64,000 nucleotides of DNA from Geosiphon pyriformis (taxonomy: Eukaryota > Glomeromycota > Glomeromycetes > Archaeosporales > Geosiphonaceae). The notes under the pieces were generated by a model. The model was not told the DNA's origin. It saw only the letters and a list, made by a program, of their open reading frames with translations, and did no database searches. A program made the position numbers and the translations under genes. This document shows positions 22,127-34,744 of this stretch, one piece after another; position 1 is the first letter of the stretch, and the number at the start of each line of letters is the position of its first letter. The DNA is taken from the NCBI GenBank assembly GCA_016748015.1, contig JAAOMT010000375.1, positions 277,106 through 341,105 on the forward strand, in the 5' to 3' direction.

Positions 22127-23192
22127 TTTGGTACTCTTTTATAGAAATAACACAGCAATAAAAACTTCAAAGTGGTGACTGCATTAAACATAACAACTTT
22201 AGAGTACTATCAATCAATTTATATTCACTGTAAACAACAATTTGAAATCTGAAAAAAAATTACAGTCTTTAAGAAAATATTTTTCTAATACATCAAAAAT
22301 CGAATTAACAAATATTTTTTTGGAGACTACAATATTACAAAAATCAAACAAAATCTTCTTGAAAATATTATTTACTACTTAAATGAAGACTCGAAAAACA
22401 TTAGTGCTGATAATTGTGTTACTTATTTTGAAGAACTTAATTATAATATTATTATATTCTGCAAAGAAAAGTATCTTATAAACTCATAATTTATTCTTAA
22501 ACTTGAGTTTGAATTTGAAACAAGCAGCAAAAATAAACAGAAAAATACATGACCAATTCACATAATATCTAACATATCAAAGACAACCTTTCAATATTTG
22601 CAGATATCAGAACAAAAAACTAGTTCTAAATTACCATTTTCAATTACATTCTTTTTAGTTTTACTTACTCAAGCCCAAATTCACTATTCAACTGTTTTTT
22701 AAGACCAGAAAATTTTACATTACCAAAAAATCCAATATAACAGCCTAAACAAATTTTTATTAATACCAATTTTTTTGATTTTCTAGCAGAAAACCAAAGC
22801 AATCACTTCAATAACAACAAAAACATTTCTGAATTCACAGAAAAAAAAACTACTGAAAACAAAAACACAAAAGACATAACAACTACTTATATTGTAAAAA
22901 TTACTAAATTCACAGAAAAAAATACTGACACCAGTCTATAAGAATGGCTTGACAAAATCCAAAAAGCAGAAAATGCAAATAAATGGAATGCAGCAAGAAT
23001 GTTAAAAGCAATCTTATACTTTCTTTAAAAAACAACAGAAAAATGGTTTGAAAACTTGACTAAATCTTTTGAAAACTGGCAAGTATTCAAAGATGCTTTC
23101 TTAGAACAATTTACTGACAACAATATCTTTATTACTTTCTGAAATTGCTTTTGCAATATTAAACAAGAATCATTTGAAACTATTATGACCTA

Positions 23193-23799
23193 CAGAAAGT
23201 GTTCAAAAGTTTTCAAACAAACTTTGAAGTAATATTCTATATGTTTGAATAATTAGAAAAACATAAGTTTATTATTAAATTAAGTTGGTTAATTATTTAA
23301 TTACATGTTTTTTATTTTTTAAACATGCATGTATAATGTTTTTTCACAATATACATAATTAATTTTATTTATACTCATTTTTTTATAAAAATAAAATGTA
23401 ATGCACATATAAGATTTTTTTGTCATTTTTATTAAAATAAAATAAAAGTAAAAAAAAGAATTAATGATTGCTCAATGTAATATTATATGCTTATTACAAC
23501 AGTATAGCAAAAAATATTGTAATATTATTAACATAATTAATTGTAGCTTAACAACAGTTTTAAATATAATAAAACAATTTAAAGAAACTAGTTCAATTAA
23601 TTCAAGATCATATTTAGGACATCTATGATTATTTACTTACCAAAAATATTGTCAACTTAAATGTTTAGTAACACTTAATAAAAAAATTAAAAAAATTACT
23701 ATAAAATTATAAATATGTTGTTTATTTTGTTTTATTTTATAAAAAAATAAATATTATTGTTAAATAAAATCTTGTTTGGAAACTTTTAAACACTTTTTG
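23193..23799 (+). mobile_element. Internally deleted Tc1/mariner element with transposase N-terminus remnant
   Basis: The left end CAGAAAGTGTTCAAAAG and the right end (reverse complement CAAAAAGTGTTTAAAAG) form terminal inverted repeats of about 28 bp, flanked by a TA duplication (23191-23192 and 23800-23801). Inside, about 23465-23710 on the plus strand reads as a Tc1-type helix-turn-helix: INCSLTTVLNIIKQFKETSS followed by INSRSYLGHL and one TGA. The catalytic DDE part is absent and total length is 607 bp, so it is non-autonomous. It interrupts the gag of element F. Confidence 0.75.
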
Positions 23800-24147
23800 T
23801 ATCTTGGGAGATTCAACAAACTTTTTTAACAAATTTGATAATTGAAAACCAATATTTATTACTCCAATACCCAGATTTTGGATCAGTTTATTGCAAGATT
23901 AAAAAACAAACTTATTAAGAAAGTTTGACTATATGCTCCAGAAAATTTAGCCACTACTATTTAATATGCTAAAGTCTATGAAATGACAATAAAAAAAGCT
24001 AATCATACCAAATTTGTAAATCTTGCAATTGGAAAAACCAGCTTAGCAGTTAAAGAGAAAATTGATTAATTAACAAAGAAAGTCAAAAATTATTTTACCA
24101 ACCAACAACAACAGCAACAACAAAGATATTAGCCATTTTAATAATAC

Positions 24148-25002
24148 TATTACTTATAGAAAAATACAAGAAAAAAAATAGAAAAAACAAATAAAAAAAT
24201 AGACTAATAAAAAAATAAGACTTAGCAAGTAAGCACAATATTAGAAAATTATAACATATTACTCAACAATAAGCATATTGTCAATAAATTATGGCACACT
24301 ACTTAATAAGCATATTATCAGAAAAAATAAGACATATTGTTCAAAAAAATATGAGATTTAATATAACATAAATTATATATATAATAAAAGTATTAAAAGC
24401 AGAAAAAGTAATTCCAAGAAAATTCAATAGAGTTTATATTAATTTAGAACAATATCTTTCTTTTAAAAGGTAGTTTTCTACAACTTAAAGTGAAATTATT
24501 CTTATATTAATAAAATTATACATTATCATTAAATTAATATTATTATTATTTGATTAAGAATATTAATTATTTTTACTATTATTAACATTCTATGTTGATA
24601 AAATCTAATACTTAATTACACTAAAACAATAGCTCTTGATTATAACTATTAACAGAATACTAATTTTTTATTTTTTTTTTATTTTTTTTATTTTCTTTTG
24701 TTTTATTTTTTTGTTGTTTACTAATTGATTAAAAGGAATTAAGTACATAAAAAACTTAAAAATAAGAATAGAAATTTAAAAATAGCTTATCAGAAAGACA
24801 TGACTATCAGAATAAATTGGCTATTATACTAAAAAAAAATTCACAAAAGAAGCCATCAATTAAATCTCTGTTTATTATATAAAAGATTCAACCAAAATTT
24901 TCAGACTTCAAAACCTTCAAAAATTACCAACATCATCAACTATTGAGCACCAAGTTACAGATTTGTTATTTGTTTTAATACTTCAAATAATCACTTATAA
25001 CA
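24148..25002 (+). repeat. Solo B-type LTR in element F gag
   Basis: It runs from TATTACTTATAG (a TG-to-TA transition at the end) to CACTTATAACA, 855 bp, flanked by ATAC at 24144-24147 and 25003-25006. It carries the B-type T-rich tract (24665-24720) and an array of ~30-bp units around ACAATAAGCATATTGTC (24230-24350). There is no internal sequence, so it is a product of LTR-LTR recombination. Confidence 0.75.
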
Positions 25003-25639
25003 ATACAATTAAAATAACTACACATTATTACTAAACAACCAATTTTAAAGTTGTTATTATTGTGAAATTTCTGAACACTGAAAATAAGATTGCCAAAAAA
25101 TACAATGAGATTAATAGCAAAGAAATAATTAATATTATTTTTAATCTTAACAATTTTATTACCAATCTCTATTATCAGCTTATTATTTATCAAGACTCTA
25201 ATATTAAAATAATTACTATCAATATGTTTTACAATCTATTCAATAATAGTATCAACAATTATCTGTTTAACAATATTAAATACCTGCTTAAAAATTGATC
25301 CAACCAAACTAATTTACACCACAAAATTGGTTTTTTAACAATAATCAATCCAATCTTAACAATCAATTAATTTCCTGAAATCCGGCTTAGTAAAAGCTTA
25401 TATATTATCACACTTAATCCAGTTATCTTACAATACCAGAAGAATTGAATTTTTAACAAATTGTACTTTTTGAAAATAAAGCTACAGCACCAAAATTAAA
25501 TCATTTTAACAATACTATCTTATCAGTTCAAATTGCCTAAAATGCTAATCTTTTAGATATATTTCTATTTGAATTTGAAATCAACAAATCATTATCTCTA
25601 TTTAGTAATACAGCAGTTAATGAACAAAAAACAATTACA

Positions 25640-25990
25640 GTAATGTATACCAAAGCTAAAATTGAAAAAAAACCAATTTGAGTAATCCTAAACAATTCAT
25701 CTGCTGGTAGTATCATTACTTATCAATTAATGCAACAGCTTTAATGAACTGTTGACAAATTTGCCCAAATAGTTATTGTCATCATAAATGATATAAAAAA
25801 GATTTCAGTAAGAAAAATTAACAACTTCCTCTTTATTATTAATAAAATTGTTATTTTAATTAAAGTTTTTGTTATGAATGCATCCCAATATCAAGCTTTT
25901 ATTGAAAACAATTGGCTTTTCAAAGCCAATACAAACTTAGACTGGAAAACACAAAAATTAAAAATTTTATATAAAAAACAATATACTTAA
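25640..25990 (+). pseudogene. Retropepsin-like protease relic of element F
   Basis: The active-site region reads ILNNSSAGSIITYQLMQQL about 25686-25742, with Asn in place of the catalytic Asp (GAT to AAT). It is followed by a flap-like segment and the family ending NNWLFKANTNLDWKTQ near 25910-25955. Sequence and spacing match element D at 60740-60480 (minus). The lost Asp makes it inactive. Confidence 0.6.
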
Positions 25991-26149
25991 GTACCTATTA
26001 TCTGTGATACTTTTAACAAACAATTTAAAAAAGCTCTAATATTTAAATTTAAAGAAAAGAAAAAAATACCAATTACCAAAACATACATGGCTTTTGAATT
26101 AACATCTAATTGGGCCAAAAAAACAGAGTAAAAAATCTTTGAAAAAACC

Positions 26150-26980
26150 AGAAAATGAAACATTGTTTGATATTTTACATTAAAACCTTAAAAACAACTA
26201 TTTTATATCTTACTTAAATGTAAAGATTACAACAAAAAACTTTTATTAATAAAAGCATGCATATTTTCAGAAAAAGAATATGAAACATGTATCTGCTATT
26301 TTGTAAAACATGCTATAAAAAACAATTTGAATATTCTAAATAAAGTGAAAAATAGAACAACATTTCTTGTCTTACATGTAAAAAAATACTATCAGAAAAA
26401 TACAATTGGATTGATATTGTAATAAAAAAAGAAGTCTGTGATCAAATCTGTCAATATGTACTTTTAATTGCAGAAAAAGTAAAAAGAAAAACCTCTTTTG
26501 ATGCAGCATATAACAGTGCTCTCAATAAACTTTACTATTATTTATATGATATTAAAATAATCTATAAACTGGTCATAATTTTAATTAATGAAGAAATCCA
26601 AAAAAATGTACACCAAATAAAAGAAGCAGAATATATTAAATATACAATAGAATTAACTGAATTTAATTATGAAGATAAAGTAAAAACATATTACCAGATT
26701 ACAAGTTATGTTTATTTAACTAAAGAAGCTTAAATTTAATAATTAGAGCAAATAAACATTTAACTATATAAAGAATATACTATGTTTTATAATGACCAAT
26801 AGTGTTCAGAATACTATGCAATTAGTATTTACCTGTTCAATAAAAACAATAAATATAAAATCAAATTTGGAATATTTGAACCAAAAAAAGAAATTGTAAC
26901 AACTCTAATATATTTCACTAAAAATCAGTCTGCCATATAACTTCAATTCTTTGACAACAATGAACAAAAAATAAGACCTA
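26150..26980 (+). pseudogene. Cys-rich block and helical linker of element F
   Basis: Pieces such as LKCKDYNKK and CICYF with further Cys pairs lie at 26210-26400. A more continuous helical stretch follows (AYNSALNKLYYYLYD to about 26760), leading in the same frame to the dUTPase block. This block lies between protease and dUTPase in all elements of this type here. Its role is unknown; spaced Cys pairs suggest metal binding. Confidence 0.5.
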
Positions 26981-27410
26981 AAAAAGCCCACAAAATAGAT
27001 GCTGGATATAATTTACAATATTCAGAAAAAGATACTTTGGTTTTTTAACAAAAATTCTTAATAAAAATCAACTTAAAAGTTGCTTTCAAAATCTTATCAG
27101 AAGCAATGATTTAAATTGCTTCCTGATTATTATTAGCAAGCAAAAAAATTAATGTTAAAAGAAGAATCATAAATGCAAGATATACTGAAGACATCACAAT
27201 TTTGTTACAAAATAAAACTAATAAATTATTCAGAATTGAGCATGCTGAAAAAATTGCTTAAGCAATCTACCTATTCTTAATTAACATTTCAGAATTACAA
27301 TCAGTTAACAACAGAGAACAATTAGGAAAAAGCAAAAGAGAAACCCAAGATTTTGGTTCAATTAAATGATTTACAGTCTCAGTAAACATAGCTCTTAATG
27401 CACAAATTAA
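26980..27410 (+). pseudogene. dUTPase-like domain of element F
   Basis: Four of the five trimeric-dUTPase motifs can be followed: DAGYNLQYSEKD (motif 1, about 26998), a damaged motif 2 before SKKINVK, IINARYTEDI (motif 3, about 27166), IAQ-like IA*AIYL (motif 4, about 27256) and QDFGSI (motif 5, about 27348; family consensus GFGST). Stops replace Gln codons. Motif 1 is better kept here than in the other copies, which supports the family assignment. Confidence 0.65.
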
Positions 27411-27879
27411 ATTTTACTAGATTTTTCAACTTCCTTAATCAATTATTATTTTACTTTTTGAAGAATATTACAAAATCTATACTTGTTTAAAGTCTACTAT
27501 TACTTAACAAATTTTTGAGTCAAATAAACAAATCTGTTTAAAGCATAAAATTTTAATCTTAAATGGTTATATTTTAAAAGGAATAAAAAAATTTTGAGTT
27601 ATATTTTACAATCTTAATAACTATCTTATTATTTTATTAAATAAATTAGAAATTAAAATCATACATAGCAACATCTTCCAAAATAAAACCTCTTAGATTG
27701 TTTCTAATTTCATTGAAATTGTGAAACATATCTTACTTTCAAATCCAAATATTACTTCTACTACTAAAAACTACTATATTTTGGAAGAAAAACTCTTTTA
27801 AATCAACATAAATCTCTTGAAATCCCAACAGCAAAGACAATTAAAACAGTTAATTGTCAAATATGCTAATATATTTGCC

Positions 27880-28640
27880 AAAAATAATAATAATTTTGAA
27901 AAAACTAATATTGTGTAGCATCAGATCTACATAGAAGATGCTTTACTAAAATGTTAATAAGTCTACCAAGTTTTATCTGCTAGTTACCAATTTATCAGAA
28001 AAAAAAGTCAACAAATACTTAATAATAGTTTTATTTAACTATCAAAAAGCTTTTGGTTTTACCAATAGTTTTTGTAAAAAAAAAAATGGCAAAATCAGAT
28101 TTTGTGTAAACTATCAATAACTGAATAGTATTATAATTAGAAATATCTATTTACTACTAAAAATTGACAACATGCTAGATGCTTTAGAAAAAGCCAAGTT
28201 TTTTTCAACTTTAGACTTGAAAAGTAAATACTGGCAAGTTTAAATAAATTCCAAAAACCATCTCAAAACAGTATTTACTACTCAAAAAAAAAATTACGAA
28301 TTCAATATAATGCTTTTTAAACTCTGTAATATACCAGCAATATTTCAAAGACTTATAAATATTGTTTATAAAGAACTCTTATGGCAATCAGTAGTTATTT
28401 ACTTAAACAATACTAATATATACTTTTCTAGTTTTAAAGTCTATTTGATTCATCTGTAAGAAGTTTTTTAATAATTACAAAAAGCAGAATTAAAATTGAA
28501 CATTAAAAAGTATCATTTTGGAAAAACAAATTTGATTTTGCTTGAACATATTGTCAGCAAAGATAGAATCCAATCCAATTCAAAAACAATTAGTGTTGTT
28601 AAAAATTTTCAAATTCTCTAAAATATTACAGAACTAAGAA
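27880..28640 (+). pseudogene. Reverse transcriptase relic of element F
   Basis: Recognisable are KNGKIRFCVNYQ (about 28084), LLLKIDNMLDALEKAKFFST, LDLKSKYWQV, NIPAIFQRLIN and VVIYLNNTNIYF about 28390. The last is the YxDD box, with both Asp replaced by Asn. The tail LEHIVSKDRIQSNSKTI is followed by the FIRLVFYYQKFIKKFSKI segment. It is catalytically dead. Confidence 0.7.
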
Positions 28641-29220
28641 AATTTATAAGATTAGTCTTTTATTACCAAAAGTTCATCAAAAAATTCTCCAAAATTGCCA
28701 AACCACTCAATCATCTAATTAACAAAAATGTAAAATATCAATGAACATCAGTTTAATAACAAGCATTTGATACTCTTAAAGAAAAACTTATTATAATTCC
28801 AATTTTCACTTATTCAGATTTTAGTAAAAAGGTTTAATTAGTCACTAATGCTTCAATATAGTTTTTGGTATTATTCTATCATAATTGAATAATAACACTA
28901 ATAAATAAGTAATTGTCTATATTAGTAAAACACTCAAACCAACTAAACTCAAATATAAATTTACTGAATTAGAAGCAGCAGTTATTATTTGAACTTTAAA
29001 ATACTTTTAACAATATCTTCAAAATGTATTTCAATTTAATATTATTACAAATAATATTAGCCTTAAATGGCTTAACAAAAAAAACTTTAAACTTAATACC
29101 AAACAATCTTGATGATCTGATTTTCTAGCAGACTACAAATATATTGTTTATTACAAACCAGGCAAATTGTATACAAATGTAGATAGTCTCTCCAAAATGA
29201 GACAGGATTAGAATTAACAC
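28640..29220 (+). pseudogene. RNase H relic of element F
   Basis: KAFDTLKEKL-like text and the position between RT and integrase identify it. The ITTDA-type motif is degraded to VTNASI and the NADSLS end to fragments near 29180. There are several stops and indels. Confidence 0.45.
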
Positions 29221-29279
29221 TAATAAACCATCAACCCAACAAAAATTAACAAATAAAAATAGATCCCAAAAACTATAAT

Positions 29280-30263
29280 AATATAAAAACTATTTGAAGA
29301 CTTTCAAAATACCAGAAAATTGGTTTTTAGCCAAGAAATACCAATTACAATACCAATCTAAACAATATTTTCTGTATCACAACAAAATTTATTATCAAAC
29401 CACCAAAACTCAACAAATTTACTTAGATTAATTCAACAAAATAAAAAAACAAGCTTATATAATATGTACACAGATTTTTTATCAAAACATCTAGAAAAAA
29501 ACAATACAATACAAAGAACATTAAAACATTATTTTTGGTTTTACATATATCAAAATATTTAATAGTATATAGAATTATATAATAGTTGTCAAAAAAAAGA
29601 AGGAACTCAACTTACTGAACTCTTAAATCTAATCAAAGTTGAACAATTTTTTGACAGAATAAGAATCAATTTAGTCAAACCACTACCTATTATCACTCAA
29701 GAAAACTGTTATATCACTATTACAATAGACTATTTTACTAAATAATCTAAAGTCAGAGTTATTTAATAAGCAGATACAAAATCAGTAGCAAATTTCATAT
29801 ATGAAAACATTATTTGTAAACACAAATATCCAATTGAACTTTTATCTAACCAAAAAACATATTTTATAAACAACATAATACAAGAAATTTGTAAACAATT
29901 TAATGTTAAAAGACTTTTATTGTTATTTTATTACCTATATACAAATAGACTTATAGAATGATTCAATTGAATATTATGTGAATTACTAGCCAAAGTTTTA
30001 ACCAATTTTGAGTAGAAATAGGATATTTTTATTTTATTAGTATTACTAACATATAGAACACTAAAACAAAATACCACAAAACACATACTTTTTGATATAA
30101 TCTATAGAAGAACAACAATATTACCAATTAATTTTATTGTAGAAACATATTCTATACAACCAATCAATAAAGAAAACTTTTAAAAACGCTTTAATAAAGA
30201 GTTTATACTCTTCTTAATACTTTGAAAAAAAAAATAACAAATAGCAACTACTCATTTGAACAC
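29280..30263 (+). pseudogene. Integrase relic of element F, truncated
   Basis: The core starts about 29643 (FFDRIRINLVKPLPIITQEN) with Asn at the first catalytic Asp position. It continues through YITITIDYFTK, LLSNQKTYF (second Asp now Asn) and an NRLIE-type third position. The C-terminal part stops abruptly at 30263, where the B-type LTR of element G begins. Confidence 0.6.
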
Positions 30264-32101
30264 TATTACTCATAGAAAAATATAAAGAAAGAAAACTAGA
30301 AAAACAGATAGACCAATAAAAAAATAGTACTTAACATATAAGCACAATATTAGAAAACTATAACACATTGCTCAATAATATATATATTGCTAGTAAATTA
30401 TAGTATACTGTTTAACAATATAAGCAATGTCAGTAAATTAGGGCACATTATTCAACAATATAAATAATATCAATAAATTAGGGCACATTGCTTAAGAAAA
30501 TATGAGATCTTATAAAACAAAAAATATGTATATATAATAAGAATCTTAGAAACAAAAAAGACAAAATTGATACCAAAATTCTCAGTTGGAATTTATTTAA
30601 GCATTCAGTTTAGAATTAATATTCACTATTCATTAATTATCTTATATCTCTTTTTTCAAAAAGTAGTTTCTACAACTTAAAGTGAAAACAAATTACATAT
30701 CAATAAAATATCAATTACTACTTAAATCTATGTTATTATCATTTGATTAAAAAATATTTATTGCTGTTACAGTTCAAGAATTTAATAGGAATTATAAATA
30801 ATATAAATTAGCCAATCATAAAATAACACAGCAACAATTTATAAAAAAAGAAATAATTTACAAATAACAGCAAGCACTATTTTACAATAGCAGTAAGTAC
30901 TATCATGCAATAGCAGCAAGCACTATCATGCAAAAGCAGCAAGTACCATTTAAAAATAACAGAAATAGAGTATTACAAGATGTTATTTTGTAAAACAATA
31001 ATTATATATATATACAATAGTTTTTAATGATAAAAAAAACAGCTTTAACTTGAAGCAACAAATATCTAAATAAAATCTTATTCAAAAATAATTAATAAAA
31101 AAATAATAAATTGAATAAACATCACAATTACAAAATTAACAATAAAATTCACATACCCTCTCTAATGAATGAAACTATCATTTCATCTCTGAACTCTTTG
31201 GAAGAATAATTTCTGATCAAGATTATTCACGTGATTACTAATTAAATTAAAAAAGCTTTATTATATACTTAGGGAAATCACAAAAAGGCCATTAACATTC
31301 TATGTTTCTAAATTAAAAAAACACATCAGGCAATTGCAAGAATAGCCTCAAAAAAGACCTCAGACAGTGGGTAGATTTCAGATTAGTCTCTGAAAAAAAG
31401 TACACAATATACAAAGACAATTAGAATTAGAGAAAAAGCTTACATCACAACATCAAAAGAAAATCTTCAGTATATTATCATTAATATCCAATACATAAAA
31501 TAGAAGAACTCACAAAAGACTGATTGCAATTAAAACAGGAGATCAACAATTAAAATATACCAAAAAAACACTCTTGTAACATTGCTTCCATTCTATCAAC
31601 ATGAAATGTTAATAAAATCTAATACTTAATCATATTGAACCAATAGCTCTTGATCATAGTTATTGACAGAATACTAATTTTTTATTTTCTTTTATTTTTT
31701 TTCATTTTTTTTATTTTTTTCATTTTTTTTATATTTTTTTTGTTGTTTGTTGATTTATTAACTGATTAAAAGGATTAAAAATTAAGTAATTTGATGTTAA
31801 AAATAGCCTGATAAAAAACCCAGAAATAAGAGTAGAGAACTCAAAAATTAAGAATAGCTTACCAAAAGAGCATAACTACTAGAATAAACCAGCCACTACA
31901 TTAAAGAAAAAAATTTGACAAAATAACCATTCTAAAAGACTACTAAAACCAATCATTGAATCTCTGTTTATTATACAAAGGACTCAACCAAAAATTTTTA
32001 GATAACTAAAATCTTCAAATATTATTAATTATATATTAACTATTGAGCACCAAATTACAGATTTGTTATTTGTTTCTATACTCCAAATAATCATCTGTAA
32101 C
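30264..32101 (+). repeat. B-type LTR (5' LTR of element G), split by a solo A-type LTR
   Basis: It starts TATTACTCATAG at 30264 and ends CATCTGTAACA at 32101. Without the insertion (30765-31581 and one target copy) it is about 1.0 kb and collinear with 24148-25002. The ACAATATAAGCAATGTC-type array lies at 30340-30490 and the T-rich tract at 31678-31745. The sequence after it, TTTAGTGCTCTCTATAAG, is the primer-binding-like site. Confidence 0.7.
30765..31581 (+). repeat. Solo A-type LTR nested in the B-type LTR
   Basis: It starts TGTTACAG at 30765 and ends CTTGTAACA at 31581 (817 bp), flanked by TTGC at 30761-30764 and 31582-31585. Excising it with one TTGC rejoins the B-type LTR in register. 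It is collinear with 170-1046 and 1047-1777. Confidence 0.85.
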
Positions 32102-32410
32102 ATTTAGTGCTCTCTATAAGATATAATTCAGCAAAAAACCAGTACCAACAACAATTATTTGAAAAAGTAGCAGACCAAAAAAGTATAGGAAAAAACCATT
32201 TAGAATTCACAAAATTCTTATTTTAGCATTATAAAAATTACTTCAGATTAATAAGCAACAATTGGCTAGCAGAATTAGTTTTTAATTTTTATGTTAACAA
32301 AAAAATCAAATCTTACTTGGAAGTTCAAAGAAATCTAAAAACTGCTTTTAATAACTTCAATAGTGAATTACTTCAAAGCACCATATATCTACCAAACTAT
32401 TTGTTTGCAT

Positions 32411-33540
32411 TGTTATCTAAGTAGTAAAACCAATCCAAAGTTATGAAAAAACGTAACCAAAATGTGACATAACACAGAATAATGCACAATAATGTTAAAT
32501 AACACGTTATAACTTAGGATAATACAAGATAACACATTATAATGTGGAATAACACAGAATAATATATAATAACACCAAATAACGTGTTATAACATAGGAT
32601 AACTAGTGATAATATAAAAAAATAAAGCAATAACAGAAATAGCAAAGCAATAGCTAACAATAGCAAGATAATTAAAAGCAATCCTGTAAAATCAAAGGAA
32701 TGTATAAAAGCAAGTAGTTGTAGAAGTTAGAAAAAACAGATAGTAAAAAACAAAATTAATTTTTTTTCTTATATCTATTATATTTTATATTTAAGTCAAA
32801 ATATAACTAAAACAATTAATTATTTAATTATCTCTCCTTTCAAAAGATAAAAAAAAAATTCCTGAAAAATTCAACAATATCCTTCTTTCAAAAGATAGTT
32901 TTTTATAACTTGAAATGAAATCATTCCCTTATTAATAAAATTATTTATTATTATTGAATTCATGTTATTATCACTTGATTAAGAATATTAATCATTTTCA
33001 CCACTATTAATACTCTATGTTAATAAAATTTAATACTTAACCATCTTAGACCAATAGCTCTTAATCACAACTATTGATGAGATACTAATTTCTTATTTTT
33101 TTTTTATTTTTTTATTTTTTATTTTCTTTTCTTTTCTTTTATTCTTTCTGATGAAACAGCAACATAGGAAAATTGACTGTCTGAGAATAAACTTCATAAT
33201 AGCCTGGTAAAAGAGGGAGGCTTCTCCTAAGTTTTGGATATTAATATTATCTTAATAGCTTACCAGAAAAGCAAAAAAACAATACTGGACCCTAATGACT
33301 GCACTCATTAGCTCAAAGAAGATAGCTCACATTTATAGGAAGTTGCAACATGTGAAGACAAAACTTTGGGCCTTATAATCAAAGAACTCCACAAGTAAAT
33401 TCATATTAATTAAAGAGATTTTCAAAGACTGATAATACACCAAACAAATCTACTAAAAGAAAGCCATCAAAAGCTCCCTAGAAACCCAAATTTTGAGCAC
33501 CAAATATTACTACCACATAACTCCAAGTTTACCCATAACA
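32411..33540 (+). repeat. Solo E-type LTR in element G1 gag
   Basis: It starts TGTTATCTAAGTAG and ends TTTACCCATAACA, 1130 bp, flanked by GCAT (32407-32410) and GCAC (33541-33544), a 4-bp duplication differing by one transition. It contains a stretch of short AATAACACAGAATAAT-type repeats (32460-32660) and the T-rich tract (33092-33150), and is collinear with 51203-52230. Confidence 0.7.
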
Positions 33541-34744
33541 GCACCAATAATTACAAAAATAAATAAAAAAATTGAAAATTACACCTAGCAAAGATTTTCT
33601 ATTATCTTTGCAGACAAAAAAAAATTACAAACACCAGCAAAAACACCAAAAAAATACAACCATCTACTTAAAAGAAACTAAGAGTCATTTTACTCATTTT
33701 ACTTATTCACTTATCCTATTACTACATATTTGAAAGTACTATCAATATACTATTAGAAAGTGCATTATTATTAGCAAAAACACTATTAGCAAGAATAATA
33801 TTCTAAAGCCAACAAGAAAAAACTGATCTATTGAAAACTTACAGTAATTTTTTTGAAGGATTTAAAACACAATTACCAATGCTATCAAGATTTCAATTAC
33901 TGCCATCCCAGCCCAATTTTAGAGCTGTTAGTTTTTGAAAAATAACTGATTTAAAAGAAAAAAAAAATAACAATCAAGAATTTAAATACCAAAACCCAAT
34001 TTTAAAAAACCTGGAAATACAAACTCAAATTGTTTAGGTTTAATAAAACCTAAACAATTTAAACTCCACTCTTATTGTCTTTCAAAACTTACCTTTAGTA
34101 ATCTTAATTAATTCACCACCAGTTGTCTCAATTGTTGGACAATAACAATAGTCACAACCACAATCTTAACTATTGCCATAACAACTATTTTAATAACAAC
34201 AACTACTATCACAACCAATTATAGCACTAATGGTATATGCACCCATAGCAAAATTAAAAAAATTCAATGACAAAGAAAACAATGCCCAAGCATAATTAAA
34301 TAATATCATAAAAGCTATTACTGCTAATAATTAGAATGGTATTAGAGTCTTACAAGTCATTTTGTACTTCTTACAAGATACCACTAATTCGTAATATCAA
34401 AGCTTGATCAACAAACTTATTATCTTTAATGCATTTAAAACTGAATTTTTAAAATACTTTAACAATAATAACAGCATTAATCATTTAGCAATAACATTTA
34501 TTACCATCAAATAAGATGACACTAAAGCAGTCATTACTTATTTAAAATGTTTTCATAAAAATCTGCACCAAATTCAAGCCATCAATGCTAATTATTTTAC
34601 AGCACCACAAATCATAAATTAGTTTATCTGTGGTCTGTTTAATAGTATTTTATAACACATATATCTATTATATTTCCAAACACTCCAAGATATAGTTACA
34701 AATGCCCAAGATTTTGAATTGGCTAAATTAAAAGCCAACTATAC

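Larger units (their letters stand above)
22127..25330 (+). pseudogene. Gag of element F, split by two insertions
   Basis: The retroviral-type gag core is readable at 22900-23192 (EWLDKIQKAENANKWNAARM, then WFENLTKSFENWQVFKDAFL). It breaks at 23192 and resumes at 23802. Removing the Tc1/mariner fragment and one TA copy restores the frame across a typical Y..RFNKL junction. It breaks again at the solo LTR (24148-25002). The zinc knuckle follows at about 25051-25095 (CYYCEISEH, two stops, then C; a CX2CX4HX4C layout). Gag would coat element RNA. Confidence 0.65.
22127..30263 (+). mobile_element. Element F: heavily decayed plus-strand Gypsy element
   Basis: Domain order on the plus strand is primer-binding-like site, gag, protease, Cys-rich block, dUTPase, RT, RNase H and integrase. 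The B-type LTR of element G then truncates the integrase at 30263. Many stops stand where element D has Gln or Trp, and several catalytic Asp codons read Asn (GAT to AAT). Two later insertions lie in gag: a Tc1/mariner fragment and a solo LTR. No part can be functional. Confidence 0.7.

Noticed and set aside
24975-25298. Opposed 72- and 78-codon open frames
   Set aside because: They fall on the end of a solo LTR and the decayed zinc-knuckle region of element F gag.
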